A DNA stretch of 64,000 bases from Rhizobium sp. 16-449-1b (GTDB lineage Bacteria; Pseudomonadota; Alphaproteobacteria; Rhizobiales; Rhizobiaceae), in assembly GCF_017741935.1 (NCBI RefSeq), contig NZ_JAGHMH010000006.1, positions 186,001 to 250,000 on the forward strand, written 5' to 3'. The notes below the pieces were generated by a model. That model did not search any database, was not told where the DNA came from, and was given only the letters and a program-made list of their open reading frames with translations. Made by a program: the position numbers and the translations under genes. Of this stretch, positions 16,993 through 25,723 are shown in pieces. How positions within the stretch are numbered: the stretch's first letter is position 1; each line of letters opens with the position of its first letter.

Positions 16993-18252
16993 TCAGCTCC
17001 GCGAAAAGACGACCTGGCGGACGTCTATGTTTCGGGCGCGGAAACCTGCTTCACAATAAAATAAATAGAACTCCCAGAGCCGCTTGAAGCGCTCATCGAA
17101 GCCCAGTGGGCGAACTCGTTCCCAAACGGACCAAAAACGCTCTCGCCATTCGGCCAGAGTACGGGCGTAGTCTAACCCAAAACCGAAGTCCCGCACCAGT
17201 GACAAATTCACTTTTCGCCCAAGTTCCGCCAAATGCTCGCGGGTCGGTAGCATGCCGCCGGGAAAAACGTACTTCTGGATGAAGTCTGGATTGCTCCGGT
17301 ACTGTTCGAAGGACTCGGGCCGAATCGTTATGATCTGCAGACCCGCTTTGCCGCCAGGCTTCAGGCACTGCTCGAGCTTGGAGAAATAGGCCGGCCAGTA
17401 TTTCTCCCCGACGGCCTCGAACATCTCGATCGAAACGATCTTGTCGTAGACGCCGGTTTCGTCGCGATAGTCCTGAAAGCGGAAGTCGACCTTGTCGCTG
17501 AGCCCTGCTTTGCGGATGCGCTCCTCGGCGAAGGCCAGCTGCTCGCGGCTGATCGTCAGGCCCGTGACCCGACAATTCAGTTCGCTGGCGGCGAACTCGG
17601 CGAACCCGCCCCATCCGCAGCCGATCTCCAGCACATGGTCTCCCGGCTTGATGCCGGTTGCCTCGGCGAGAGCCCGATACTTCGCGTTCTGCGCCGACTG
17701 CAGATCGTTGGCGCCGGTGGAATAGAGCGCCGATGAATAGGTCATCGTCGGATCGAGCCACTGTTTGTAGAAGTCGTTGCCGAGATCGTAATGCGCCGAG
17801 ATGTTCCGCTTCGAGCCCTTGCGGGTATTCGTATTCATCCAGTGGCGGATGCGCTCGACGAGACGGGGCAGGCCGCGCTTGCCGTTGGCATAATCCTGGA
17901 TCGCCTCGTCGTTGACGATGAACAGCTCGAGGAAGGCCGCGATATCGGGGCTGTCCCAATCACCATCCATGTAGCTCTCGGCCACGCCGATCGTTCCGTT
18001 GGAAAGCGCCCGGTAGCAGATATTCCAGTTCCTCAGGTGGATCTCGGCGTGCTGGCCAGGCGTGCTGCCGGTCACCCGCACCACGCGACCATCGGGAAAG
18101 GCGATCGTCAGCGAGCCATGCTGCATGCGAAGCAATGCCCTCAGCGCAAGCTTGGCGCGTAGCGGCAGTCCCTTCGAAACCTGTCCGATATTCTGCTGCG
18201 TCAGCTGGATCGCGTTGCGTTGAGAATCGGTCAAGTCGCTAGCATCACTCAT
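16993..18252 (-). CDS. cfa: Cyclopropane-fatty-acyl-phospholipid synthase family methyltransferase
   Basis: This 419-residue SAM enzyme methylates or cyclopropanates unsaturated acyl chains of membrane phospholipids. It has an N-terminal lipid-binding region (about 1-120) and a SAM domain with VLEIGCGWGGFAEFAA. Further motifs are GLTISREQLAFAEERI and the family-typical FEAVGEKYWPAYF. The C-terminus QVVFSR matches CFA enzymes. In R. sphaeroides, CFA-like genes belong to the RpoE-ChrR singlet-oxygen regulon, and one paralogue type makes furan fatty acids. The ATG at 18252 was chosen because GGAGGAG lies 6 nt upstream; an upstream TTG would overlap that site. Confidence 0.93.
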   Translation of the reverse strand: MSDASDLTDSQRNAIQLTQQNIGQVSKGLPLRAKLALRALLRMQHGSLTIAFPDGRVVRVTGSTPGQHAEIHLRNWNICYRALSNGTIGVAESYMDGDWDSPDIAAFLELFIVNDEAIQDYANGKRGLPRLVERIRHWMNTNTRKGSKRNISAHYDLGNDFYKQWLDPTMTYSSALYSTGANDLQSAQNAKYRALAEATGIKPGDHVLEIGCGWGGFAEFAASELNCRVTGLTISREQLAFAEERIRKAGLSDKVDFRFQDYRDETGVYDKIVSIEMFEAVGEKYWPAYFSKLEQCLKPGGKAGLQIITIRPESFEQYRSNPDFIQKYVFPGGMLPTREHLAELGRKVNLSLVRDFGFGLDYARTLAEWRERFWSVWERVRPLGFDERFKRLWEFYLFYCEAGFRARNIDVRQVVFSRS

Positions 18253-18345
18253 GGTTTTCTCCTCCGGCAAGTTTTGGCCGGTTCAGGACGACGATGCGCT
18301 GAAAATCTCCGCCCCCCGGCGATTGCTTTGAACGCTATCGTAAAA

Positions 18346-18372
18346 ATTGGAAAAGCCAAACAATTTTCCAAT
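18346..18372 (-). terminator. Hairpin between DUF1365 gene and cfa
   Basis: Perfect 9-bp arms ATTGGAAAA and TTTTCCAAT enclose a 9-nt loop. On the minus strand a TTTTTA run follows, so it may end the photolyase operon before cfa. The stem is AT-rich, so an operator role is also possible. Confidence 0.45.
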
Positions 18373-18416
18373 CCTGTGTTGCGCACAATCGACGCATATA
18401 TCGAAGCACGCTTATC

Positions 18417-19259
18417 TTATTCCGCTGCCTCCGCCGTCTCGCGCGGCGCGGCCACGCTGACAGGGGCGGGTGGTGCAGGCTTTGCGATGTATTTCGCGCC
18501 CTTCAGCCACAATTTCAGCGCCTCCCAGTGAATGCCGCCGACGATCTTGATCGGCAGAAACGGAACGGCGGCCGTGAGCCACGCCAGGTTCCTCGTCGTG
18601 AGGCTCACCTGCCGTCCGGAGAAGGTCGCCGCAAGCAGAGGGCCATCGGTATCGGTTTCGAGAATACGCCAGCGGATCTCCTTGCCCGGCGGCAGCATGC
18701 GGAAATTGTAGCGCATGCCCATCTCGATGAAGGGCGAGACGTGAAAGATCTTGTCGCAGCTCTGCCGAACGCCGGTGTCGCTGACCTCGCCTGAGCCGAT
18801 AGGGCAGACGTATGTGTGCCGTTCGCCGAACGTGTTGCGCACCTCGTAGATCATCGCGATCAGATGATCACGCGCGTCATAGGCATGGTAGACGGAGAGC
18901 GGATTGAAGACGTAGCCGAGGATGCGGGGATAGCAGACCAGCACGATGCGCTGGGCACGGAGCCCCGCCTGCGCCAGCAGTTCGTCGGCATGCGCCCTGG
19001 CGCCAATCCCGCCGCCATGGTCGCTCTCATGAAACGACACGGCATTGCGCTTGTTCACGGAAAACAGCGCGGACAGCCGATCCGCCTCATTCAGCCGGTC
19101 GAGATCGATCGCCATGGAGAACACGCGGTAGCGAAAGCGGTGGCCGAAGGGCTTCATGCGCTGGTGCATGACGTCGCCGACATAGAGTGCTGCCGCGGCC
19201 TCGGGCGGCGGCCCGTTGTTGCGCATGCTCACGCCTCGTCCTTCGCGTTCCTGCGTCAT
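18417..19259 (-). CDS. DUF1365-family protein
   Basis: This 280-residue protein belongs to DUF1365. Visible family blocks are ALYVGDVMHQRMKPFGHRFR, FHESDHGG, CYPRILGYVFNPLSVY and KIFHVSPFIEM. The family is nearly always coded between an FAD-dependent oxidoreductase and a CFA-type methyltransferase, as here, and is suspected to act on the same lipid product; no activity is assigned. Its ATG overlaps the stop of the upstream gene (ATGA), so translation is coupled. The last residues are Ala/Pro/Glu-rich and variable. Confidence 0.88.
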   Translation of the reverse strand: MTQEREGRGVSMRNNGPPPEAAAALYVGDVMHQRMKPFGHRFRYRVFSMAIDLDRLNEADRLSALFSVNKRNAVSFHESDHGGGIGARAHADELLAQAGLRAQRIVLVCYPRILGYVFNPLSVYHAYDARDHLIAMIYEVRNTFGERHTYVCPIGSGEVSDTGVRQSCDKIFHVSPFIEMGMRYNFRMLPPGKEIRWRILETDTDGPLLAATFSGRQVSLTTRNLAWLTAAVPFLPIKIVGGIHWEALKLWLKGAKYIAKPAPPAPVSVAAPRETAEAAE

Positions 19260-20593
19260 GCGACGGCGTCCAACTCCGGTTCGATACTATCAGTTTTCAG
19301 CGTGCTCCACGGCAGCGCCGCGCCGAGCGCCTTGGCGGCTGCAAGGCCAGAACTCAACCCATCCTCATGGAAACCATAGCCCGTCCAGGCGCCGGCGAAA
19401 TAGCAGCCGTTGCGTCCCTGTATATCCATCAGCGCGCGCTGCGCCTGAACGCTGTCGGCTGAGAATTGCGGATGCTCGTAGCTGAACTCCGCGAAGACCT
19501 TGCGCGGATCCGGCTCGCGATCCGGATTCAGCGTCACGAATAGCGGAAAGCGATCGTCGATCGCCTGCAGCTTGTTCATCCAGTAGGTGACGGCGACATC
19601 GGCGTTACCGTTAGCCGAGCTGGAACGAAGGTAGTTCCAGGACGCCCAGACCTTCCGGCGCTGCGGCATCAGCATCGAATCTCGATGAAGCACCACCCTG
19701 TTGGGCTGATAGGGAACCGCCGCCAGCAGCCGTTTTTCCTGCTCGGTCGCGTCGGCAAGCATGCGCCGCGTCTGATCGCTGTGCGCGGCAAGGATCACCT
19801 TGTCGAAGCGGCGCTCCTCGCCGCGTTCGTCGACGATGGTGACGCCGCTCTCTGTCCTGATCACGGCTCGTACGCCGAGCCCGAGCTTCAACCGGTCACC
19901 TAGAGGCTCAAGCAACCTGTCGAGATAGTTACGGCTGCCACCGGTCACCGTGCGCCACTGGTGCTGCCTGGAATAGATCAGGCGGTGATTGTCGAAGAAA
20001 TTGACGAAGTGCTCGGCCGGAAACTGCATCATCTTCGCGGCCGGCGTCGACCAGATCGCGGCTGCCATCGGTACCAGATAATTGTTGGTGAACCCGGGCG
20101 AGAAGCCGCGCCAATCGAGATAGTCGCCGATCGAGCGCGCGGCGAGGTGGCCGGCGGCACGGTCGATGAGGCAGGTCTTGTTGAAGCGCAGGATCTCCCG
20201 GATCATCAAGAGGAAGGACGGGCGCACCAGATTGCGCTTCTGCGCGAAGATCGAAGACAGGCCGCTGCCGCTCCACTCCAGCTTGCCGTGGTCGAGCGAA
20301 AGCGAAAAGCTCATGTCGCTGGCATGGGTGGCGACGCCGAGCCGCGCAAACAGCGCGGTCAGGTTCGGGTAGTTCGGCTCGTTGTAGACGATGAAGCCGG
20401 TATCGACGGGAATGTGCACTCCATCGTAATCGACATCAACGGTGGCCGTGTGGCCGCCAGCGCGCGTTTCCTTCTCATAGAGCGTCACGTCATGCAGCGG
20501 ATTGAGCGCCCATGCCGCCGATGCCCCGGAGACGCCGGAGCCGATGACAGCGATCTTCAAGCGACTGTGCGGGTGGTGAAAATGCGCGTTCAT
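19256..20593 (-). CDS. FAD-dependent oxidoreductase (amine-oxidase / desaturase-like)
   Basis: This 445-residue flavoprotein has an N-terminal dinucleotide fold (IAVIGSGVSGASAAWAL, then YEKETRAGGHTATVDV) and a C-terminal FAD-contact segment CYFAGAWTGYGFHEDGL. It is a NAD(P)-binding Rossmann/amine-oxidase relative like the RSP1091-type protein of the R. sphaeroides RpoE regulon, which takes part in making unusual fatty acids. I infer dehydrogenation of a methylated acyl chain. It overlaps the photolyase stop by ATGA and the next start by ATGA, giving a tightly coupled three-gene operon. Confidence 0.9.
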   Translation of the reverse strand: MNAHFHHPHSRLKIAVIGSGVSGASAAWALNPLHDVTLYEKETRAGGHTATVDVDYDGVHIPVDTGFIVYNEPNYPNLTALFARLGVATHASDMSFSLSLDHGKLEWSGSGLSSIFAQKRNLVRPSFLLMIREILRFNKTCLIDRAAGHLAARSIGDYLDWRGFSPGFTNNYLVPMAAAIWSTPAAKMMQFPAEHFVNFFDNHRLIYSRQHQWRTVTGGSRNYLDRLLEPLGDRLKLGLGVRAVIRTESGVTIVDERGEERRFDKVILAAHSDQTRRMLADATEQEKRLLAAVPYQPNRVVLHRDSMLMPQRRKVWASWNYLRSSSANGNADVAVTYWMNKLQAIDDRFPLFVTLNPDREPDPRKVFAEFSYEHPQFSADSVQAQRALMDIQGRNGCYFAGAWTGYGFHEDGLSSGLAAAKALGAALPWSTLKTDSIEPELDAVA

Positions 20594-22035
20594 GCTGCGT
20601 CCTTTACGGCGTTGTAGGCTTTCAACGCCCGGTCACGGGCGGTCGCGTGGTCGACGATCGGCTTGGGGTAGGTTTCGCCAAGCTTGATATCCGCCTTGTC
20701 GAGCACGCTTTGAGGTGCCGCGAATGGCTTGTGGATGTATTTGGTATCGAGCGCCGCAAGCTCGGGAACGAACTCGCGGACATAGGCGCCATCGCGATCG
20801 AACTTCTCGCCCTGCAGCACCGGATTGAAGATGCGGAAGAAGGGGGCGGCATCCGCCCCGCAGCCCGCCACCCATTGCCAGCTCGCCGCATTGCTTGCCG
20901 GGTCGGCATCGACGAGTGTGTCACGGAACCAGGCTTCGCCGCGCCGCCAGTCGATCATCAGATCCTTGATCAGGAACGAGGCGACGATCATCCGCACCCG
21001 ATTGTGCATGAAGCCGTGCTTCCAGAGCTGGCGCATGCCGGCATCGACGATCGGATAGCCGGTCATCCCCTTCGTCCAGGCGCGGAAATGCGCGGTGCTG
21101 TTGCTCCATTCGAACCCGTCGAAGCGATCGTTCCAGTTGGCGTAGGGCAGCTTCGGGAAGTGAAACAGCAGATGGTAGGAGAATTCGCGCCAGGCGAGCT
21201 CCTTGCGGAAGTGAACCAGATCGTCCGCCGGCACGTCCAGTCCACGCGTCTCCTCCCAAATCCGGGCAGGCGATATCACGCCCAGCGCCAGATAGGGCGA
21301 CATCATCGAGGTCGACTGCTTGGCCGGAAAGTCGCGGTCGGCCTTGTAGCCTTCGAGGCTTTGGTCGAGAAAATCCGCAAGCCGCTCGCGCGCCGCCTCT
21401 TCTCCGGCAGTCCAGACCTCGGCGAAATCCTTAGCCCAGTCCGGCTTGGTCGGCAGAAGCTTCCAGGACTTCAGTGTCTCGCTTGCGCGAAGCTCTGGCG
21501 CGAATTTGACCTTCTTCGGCGCATCAACAGGGTGAGGCGGCTCGCCGGCACCCTCTAGTGCCCGCCAGAACGGCGTATAGACGCGGTAGGGCGTCCCACC
21601 GCCTGTCTTCAACCGCGACGGCTCATGCAGCAGCTGGCCGGCGAAGCTCTGCGCATCCAGGCCCTGCTGCTCAAGCTCCCGCTTGATGCGCGTATCGATG
21701 GTGATGCCCGGCGGATCGTAGCGGCGGTTCCACATGACGGTGTCCGCGCCGGTCTTCTTGATCAGGTCGAGGAGCACATCGAGCGCATCGCCGCTCACGA
21801 GATTGAGCGATCCGCCAAGCGCTTCGATCGATGCGGTGAGCGACATGAGTGAATGATACAGCCACCACTCTTGCGCGCCGCCCAGAGGCCCGGTGCCGGA
21901 AGAGGAGGGCTCGCGGATATAGAGGGGAATGATCGGGCGTCCGGTACGGCAGGCAGCATGCAGCGCATGATTGTCGTCGAGGCGAAGATCCTTGCGAAAC
22001 CAGAGGATAAGCGGCTTTGCTGCATCGTCGGACAA
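20590..22035 (-). CDS. phrB: Deoxyribodipyrimidine photo-lyase
   Basis: This 481-residue flavoprotein splits UV-made cyclobutane pyrimidine dimers using blue light. The N-terminal antenna domain opens with LILWFRKDLRLDDNHAL. The C-terminal FAD domain has ELAWREFSYHLLFHFP, TGYPIVDAGMRQLW and HNRVRMIVASFLIKDL, all canonical class I photolyase signatures, with the WVAGCGADAAPFFRIFNP loop near the end. It is the first gene of the operon with the FAD oxidoreductase and DUF1365 genes. The promoter just upstream fits an RpoE/ChrR-type site, agreeing with phrA control in Rhodobacter. Confidence 0.95.
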   Translation of the reverse strand: MSDDAAKPLILWFRKDLRLDDNHALHAACRTGRPIIPLYIREPSSSGTGPLGGAQEWWLYHSLMSLTASIEALGGSLNLVSGDALDVLLDLIKKTGADTVMWNRRYDPPGITIDTRIKRELEQQGLDAQSFAGQLLHEPSRLKTGGGTPYRVYTPFWRALEGAGEPPHPVDAPKKVKFAPELRASETLKSWKLLPTKPDWAKDFAEVWTAGEEAARERLADFLDQSLEGYKADRDFPAKQSTSMMSPYLALGVISPARIWEETRGLDVPADDLVHFRKELAWREFSYHLLFHFPKLPYANWNDRFDGFEWSNSTAHFRAWTKGMTGYPIVDAGMRQLWKHGFMHNRVRMIVASFLIKDLMIDWRRGEAWFRDTLVDADPASNAASWQWVAGCGADAAPFFRIFNPVLQGEKFDRDGAYVREFVPELAALDTKYIHKPFAAPQSVLDKADIKLGETYPKPIVDHATARDRALKAYNAVKDAA

Positions 22036-22066
22036 TGAATGTGATCCCCTTGTTTCTGTGTTGCTT

Positions 22067-22096
22067 CTGTTACGAAGCTACGGGGAGTGTGGATCA
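22067..22096 (-). promoter_or_regulatory. RpoE/ChrR-type ECF promoter of the photolyase operon
   Basis: On the minus strand TGATCC (22096-22091) is followed by exactly 18 nt and TAACAG (22072-22067), close to the R. sphaeroides RpoE consensus TGATCC-N18-TAAGA. The predicted start near 22060 leaves a leader of about 25 nt to the phrB ATG. Confidence 0.6.
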
Positions 22097-22329
22097 AAAG
22101 TTTCAGCCTGCATAAAGATTTAACACGGCACATCGGCAAATTATCCGACAGGATCGTTGGTCGCGCGCCCCGTGGGTCGATCGTCGCCCTCAGGCGAGAT
22201 CAGCATGCCGATTTTTCCCCTCGTTCGCGCATGCAGGGATGCTCATTCCTTTAATCTACTAAAAAGATAGAGAATACTGCTCTCATCAGATGGCGGCCAG
22301 AAAAACGCAGCCGCACAGGAGAGACGACG

Positions 22330-22530
22330 ATGAGTATCATCCGGCATTTCGATCGCCTTTGCACCATCCGCGACCAGCTGGAAGCCAGGCTTGAGCTGCA
22401 CGAGGCGCGATATTGCTTCGGCAGCGAGGATGTAGAGGACGGCACGGGTGCCGATCTGCGCGAGCGCATCATGCAGATGACCGACGAGATCTCGGCGCTC
22501 ATGCACAGCCCGCGCTATGCCGATTTCTAG
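22330..22530 (+). CDS. Small conserved-looking hypothetical protein
   Basis: This encodes 66 residues, mostly helical and charged (RLCTIRDQLEARLELHEARY, then DLRERIMQMTDEISALMH). The ATG has CAGGAGAG about 8 nt upstream, and the stop is only 9 nt before the next gene, which supports a real two-gene operon. I do not recognise the family. A heptad-like spacing of Leu/Ile suggests a short helical hairpin. Confidence 0.65.
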   Translation: MSIIRHFDRLCTIRDQLEARLELHEARYCFGSEDVEDGTGADLRERIMQMTDEISALMHSPRYADF

Positions 22531-22539
22531 GAGGGAGCG

Positions 22540-23130
22540 ATGACCGCAACGCTGATCATTCCCGGTCTCTACGGCTCCGGCGAGGGCCACTGGCAGCGAC
22601 ACTGGCTCCGTGACCACCCAGACAGCGTTCTGGTGGAGCAGGACGATTGGGACGATCCCTTGGTCGATCGTTGGGCCGACCGGCTCGAAGAGACGCTGCT
22701 TGAGCACGTCGAGGCCTATATCGTCGCCCATAGCCTCGGCTGCCTGCTGACGGCTAAGTTCGCCGACCGGCCATCGGCGCGCCGCATCAAGGGCGCGCTC
22801 CTCGTCGCCCCCTGCGACCTGCGCCCCACGGAACGACGGCACCCGGATGCCGCCATCCGCTTCGGGCCGATGCCGACAAGGGCACTGCCGTTTCCCAGCA
22901 TCACCGTCGGCAGCCTCAACGACCATTACATGGAACTCGACCGCCTGACGCTCTATGCGCGTCTGTGGAAGACCGAGCTCAGGAACATCGGCCTCGCGGG
23001 CCATATCAATATCGCCAGCGGCTTCGGTCGATGGACCGGCGGCTATGCGCTTTTCGACAATCTCAGGGAGAAGGCGAAGGCGCCGAGGCGATACGTAGCC
23101 GACCACACATCGCACACCTCGCTTGGCTGA
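22540..23130 (+). CDS. RBBP9/YdeN-family alpha/beta hydrolase
   Basis: This 196-residue serine hydrolase opens with IPGLYGSGEGHWQRHWL, the N-terminal block of the RBBP9/YdeN family. The nucleophile Ser lies in AHSLGC (V-A-H-S-L-G-C), and a DHY... / GHINIASGFG segment supplies the likely acid and histidine. The family hydrolyses small esters; the natural substrate is unknown. GGAGGGA precedes the ATG. It shares an operon with the 66-residue protein. Confidence 0.88.
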   Translation: MTATLIIPGLYGSGEGHWQRHWLRDHPDSVLVEQDDWDDPLVDRWADRLEETLLEHVEAYIVAHSLGCLLTAKFADRPSARRIKGALLVAPCDLRPTERRHPDAAIRFGPMPTRALPFPSITVGSLNDHYMELDRLTLYARLWKTELRNIGLAGHINIASGFGRWTGGYALFDNLREKAKAPRRYVADHTSHTSLG

Positions 23131-23251
23131 TCGCCATTGCCGTTCGATGTAATCGTACATGCCCGCATCCCCCGAACGGTGAAGCGCGACAGTTGTCGTA
23201 ATGCTGTAATGTGGTCCTCATCGATAGCATGTGACGGATGGGAGGCCGGAT

Positions 23252-23686
23252 ATGTGGTATGAAGTTGCCTTGGCCATGACACTCGTGGCGTTTACGCTCA
23301 GCAGTTGCCAGACGGTGGTCACAAATACGCCGACGCAGATGTCGACGGCGAAAATGAACTGCGATCCCGCCACCAACCGCTGCCAGACCCCCGAATTCGG
23401 CATCAAGCAGAAAGCCCGCCAGGGCCAGAGGGTGTCATGGACGATGCAGCCGGCCGAAGGCTGGCGTCTGACGGGCAATCCGAAAACCACCTTTGCCGGC
23501 AAGGGCGTCTACGACGTAACCGTTACCGCATGGGACGCCAACTCGCTCACCTGCCAGTGGCACGCGGAGGGCGATTCCAAGCTCTTCGCCAGCGACGGCT
23601 GGGTCGCCGGCTACTGCTACGCCGACGCCGAACTGATCCCGCCGCCGGCGCCGGTCAAGGTGCGTTCGACCAAGAAGAAAAGATAA
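23252..23686 (+). CDS. Hypothetical lipoprotein
   Basis: This 144-residue protein starts MWYEVALAMTLVAFTLSSC, a short signal ending in a lipobox (LSSC) that would be lipidated. The mature part has four or more cysteines (CDPATNRCQ, TCQWH, GYCYAD) that may form disulfides, and ends with a Pro/Lys tail. I do not recognise a family. The ATG at 23252 is preferred to one at 23231 because GGGAGG lies 7 nt upstream of it. It is a single gene. Confidence 0.65.
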   Translation: MWYEVALAMTLVAFTLSSCQTVVTNTPTQMSTAKMNCDPATNRCQTPEFGIKQKARQGQRVSWTMQPAEGWRLTGNPKTTFAGKGVYDVTVTAWDANSLTCQWHAEGDSKLFASDGWVAGYCYADAELIPPPAPVKVRSTKKKR

Positions 23687-23864
23687 CGTCCCTGGTCGAA
23701 TGGCCACCGCAGCAGGCGCTGTCGGCGGTCACGATCACGTGTTTTAGCAGAGCCGAACGGAAAGCGGCCACGCTGCCATTGACAAGCACGCCAGTCCGGG
23801 CGGAAACGGTTGCAGCAACAACCCCCAGAGGCGCGCTGTCGGCAGCGGGCCGGACAGTCTTCTC

Positions 23865-25088
23865 ATGGATGTATCAGCAGTTCACCAGGATAGCGTTCTG
23901 CGCCATCCCGGCTATCTCAATTTCGCGGCTTCCCGCGTCTTCTCTTCTCTCTCCTTTCAATGCGTCGCCATCGCCATGGGCTGGATGATCTACGATCAGA
24001 CCCACAGCGCCTTCGCGCTCGCCATGGTCGGGCTCTGCCAGTTCCTGCCGATGGTGGTTCTGACCTTCGTGGTTGGCCACGTCGCCGATCGCTTCGACCG
24101 AAGGCGTATCGGCCTCGTCTGCCAGCTGATCCTCGCCACCGTGTCGGCGGCACTTGCTGTCGCCACCTGGCAGAACTGGCTGACGCCGGCGGGCATTCTG
24201 ACGGCGGTGACGATCATGGGCGCGACCGTCGCCTTCGAGCGGCCGACGATGGCAGCTCTTCTTCCCAGCATCATGCCGCCCTCGCTGCTGCAGCGCGCGG
24301 TGGCGACATCGACCTCGATGATGCAGACGGCGCTGATCGTCGGCCCGTCGCTGGGTGGCCTGCTTTACGGCGTCGATGCCGTCGCCCCCTTCGCCGTGGC
24401 CGCCGTCCTGTTTGCCGTTGCAAGCATCAACGTCATTTCGATCCGCATGGAGTGGACGCCGAGCAAACGCGAACCGGTCACGCTCGCCTCCGTCTTTGCC
24501 GGCGTCTCCTTCATCAAGAGCAAGCCGGTCATGCTCGGCACCATCTCGCTCGACCTCTTCGCCGTTCTGCTGGGCGGCGCCACGGCACTCCTACCGATGT
24601 TCGCCAGCGATATCCTGCATGCCGGCCCCTGGGGTCTGGGCATGCTGCGCGCGGCCCCGGCGGTCGGCGCGCTCTCCATGTCTATCGTGCTTGCAAGACG
24701 CTCGCTGACCAGCAAGGTCGGTGCAAAAATGCTGACCGCCGTGGCCGTGTTCGGCGTCGCGACCATCGTCTTTGCCGTATCGACCAACATCGCGCTGTCC
24801 ATCGCCGCGCTGCTGGTCGTGGGGGCTGCCGATACGGTGAGCGTAGTGGTGCGCAGTTCTCTCGTTCAGCTCCTGACCCCGGATTCGATGCGCGGACGTG
24901 TGAACGCCGTCAACTCGCTCTTCATCGGCACCTCGAACCAGCTGGGTGAATTTGAATCGGGCATGCTGGCGGGAATGATGGGCCCGGTTGCTGCGGGCGT
25001 GATCGGCGGCGTCGGAACCATCGTCGTGGTGCTCCTGTGGACGCGGTTGTTCCCGGATCTCCGCAAGGTCGACACGCTGCAAGGGTAG
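23865..25088 (+). CDS. MFS transporter (EntS/DHA3-like exporter)
   Basis: This 407-residue inner-membrane protein has about twelve helices. The cytoplasmic motif A between helices 2 and 3 is VGHVADRFDRRRI, the proton-coupled MFS signature. Its layout (a short N-terminus, NFAASRVFSSLSFQC in helix 1, PSIMPPSLLQRAVA before helix 5, SMRGRVNAVNSLF before helix 10) matches the EntS-like DHA3 group that exports siderophores or drugs. The substrate is not known. The Shine-Dalgarno is weak. No siderophore genes are near. Confidence 0.88.
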   Translation: MDVSAVHQDSVLRHPGYLNFAASRVFSSLSFQCVAIAMGWMIYDQTHSAFALAMVGLCQFLPMVVLTFVVGHVADRFDRRRIGLVCQLILATVSAALAVATWQNWLTPAGILTAVTIMGATVAFERPTMAALLPSIMPPSLLQRAVATSTSMMQTALIVGPSLGGLLYGVDAVAPFAVAAVLFAVASINVISIRMEWTPSKREPVTLASVFAGVSFIKSKPVMLGTISLDLFAVLLGGATALLPMFASDILHAGPWGLGMLRAAPAVGALSMSIVLARRSLTSKVGAKMLTAVAVFGVATIVFAVSTNIALSIAALLVVGAADTVSVVVRSSLVQLLTPDSMRGRVNAVNSLFIGTSNQLGEFESGMLAGMMGPVAAGVIGGVGTIVVVLLWTRLFPDLRKVDTLQG

Positions 25089-25122
25089 GGTGCCCAGCCG
25101 CAACAAGCGTTCGCCAATCGTG

Positions 25123-25139
25123 ACGTAAGAAATTTACGT
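25123..25139. promoter_or_regulatory. Palindrome upstream of a small lipoprotein gene
   Basis: ACGTAA-GAAAT-TTACGT is a perfect interrupted palindrome 60 nt before the next start codon. It could be an operator; no regulator is known. Confidence 0.3.
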
Positions 25140-25197
25140 GGCGTTTGGTGGATGTGCGCTAGCTTAATAGCAGAGACAGTTTCGAGGAGAGGTCCAT

Positions 25198-25380
25198 ATG
25201 AAGCGAATTTCAAACGTCGTGGCCGCGATCATGCTGATCGGCCTTTCGGCGCTCATCACAGGATGCGCGGGCTACCCGACCTCCGCGGGGTCGGCATCCG
25301 GCTACGTACCAGGAGACTCCATGAACCGCGCCTGCTCCGATGGCTTCAGGCCAAGCAACGGACGCTCCTGCGGCTATTGA
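25198..25380 (+). CDS. Small lipoprotein
   Basis: This encodes 60 residues: a basic start (MKRISN), a hydrophobic stretch and a lipobox (LITGC), then a short mature peptide of about 38 residues ending GRSCGY with two further cysteines. GAGGAGAG about 7 nt upstream of the ATG supports translation. It is not a known named family; similar small entericidin-like or stress lipoproteins are common in rhizobia. Confidence 0.65.
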   Translation: MKRISNVVAAIMLIGLSALITGCAGYPTSAGSASGYVPGDSMNRACSDGFRPSNGRSCGY

Positions 25381-25493
25381 TATCGCCTCTTCGTCTTCAT
25401 CCCTGCGGCTCCATCGCCCGCGGGGATGAAGCAAGCGCACACCGTTGCCGAGGAACTTCGGGGCGAAACCTATCGTTTTGATTTCGGAAAAGA

Positions 25494-25525
25494 AAAAGGC
25501 CTGCATTTTTCAATGCAGACCTTTT
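25494..25525 (-). terminator. Terminator of tRNA-Asn
   Basis: The stem AAAAGG-(C)-CTGCATT pairs with AATGCAG-(A)-CCTTTT around a 4-nt loop, followed on the minus strand by a T-rich tract. It begins a few bases after the tRNA 3' end. Confidence 0.75.
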
Positions 25526-25531
25526 AGAAAC

Positions 25532-25606
25532 TGGCTCCCCGGGCCGGATTCGAACCGGCGACCTGTCGATTAACAGTCGAATGCTCTACCGCTGAGCTAC
25601 CAGGGA
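25532..25606 (-). tRNA. tRNA-Asn (anticodon GUU)
   Basis: The minus strand reads TCCCTGGTAGCTCAGCGG at the 5' end. The anticodon loop CTGTTAA gives GUU, and the T-arm is CCGGTTCGAATCCGG. The acceptor stem pairs TCCCTGG with CCGGGGA; discriminator G and an encoded CCA close the 75-nt gene. Confidence 0.96.
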
Positions 25607-25723
25607 TCACCGCTCGCCGCGGTGTGAGTGGGCTAATACAAATGCTTGCTCGATTTGCCAAGCGGTTTTTTCAAAAAAATGACATCTCCTTGCAATCATT
25701 CAGGTTATCCCCACATGCTGTGG

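Noticed and set aside
22042..22070. A plus-strand TGATCC as a promoter for the 66-residue gene
   Set aside because: No TA-type -10 element lies 18 nt downstream; the match on the minus strand is the convincing one.
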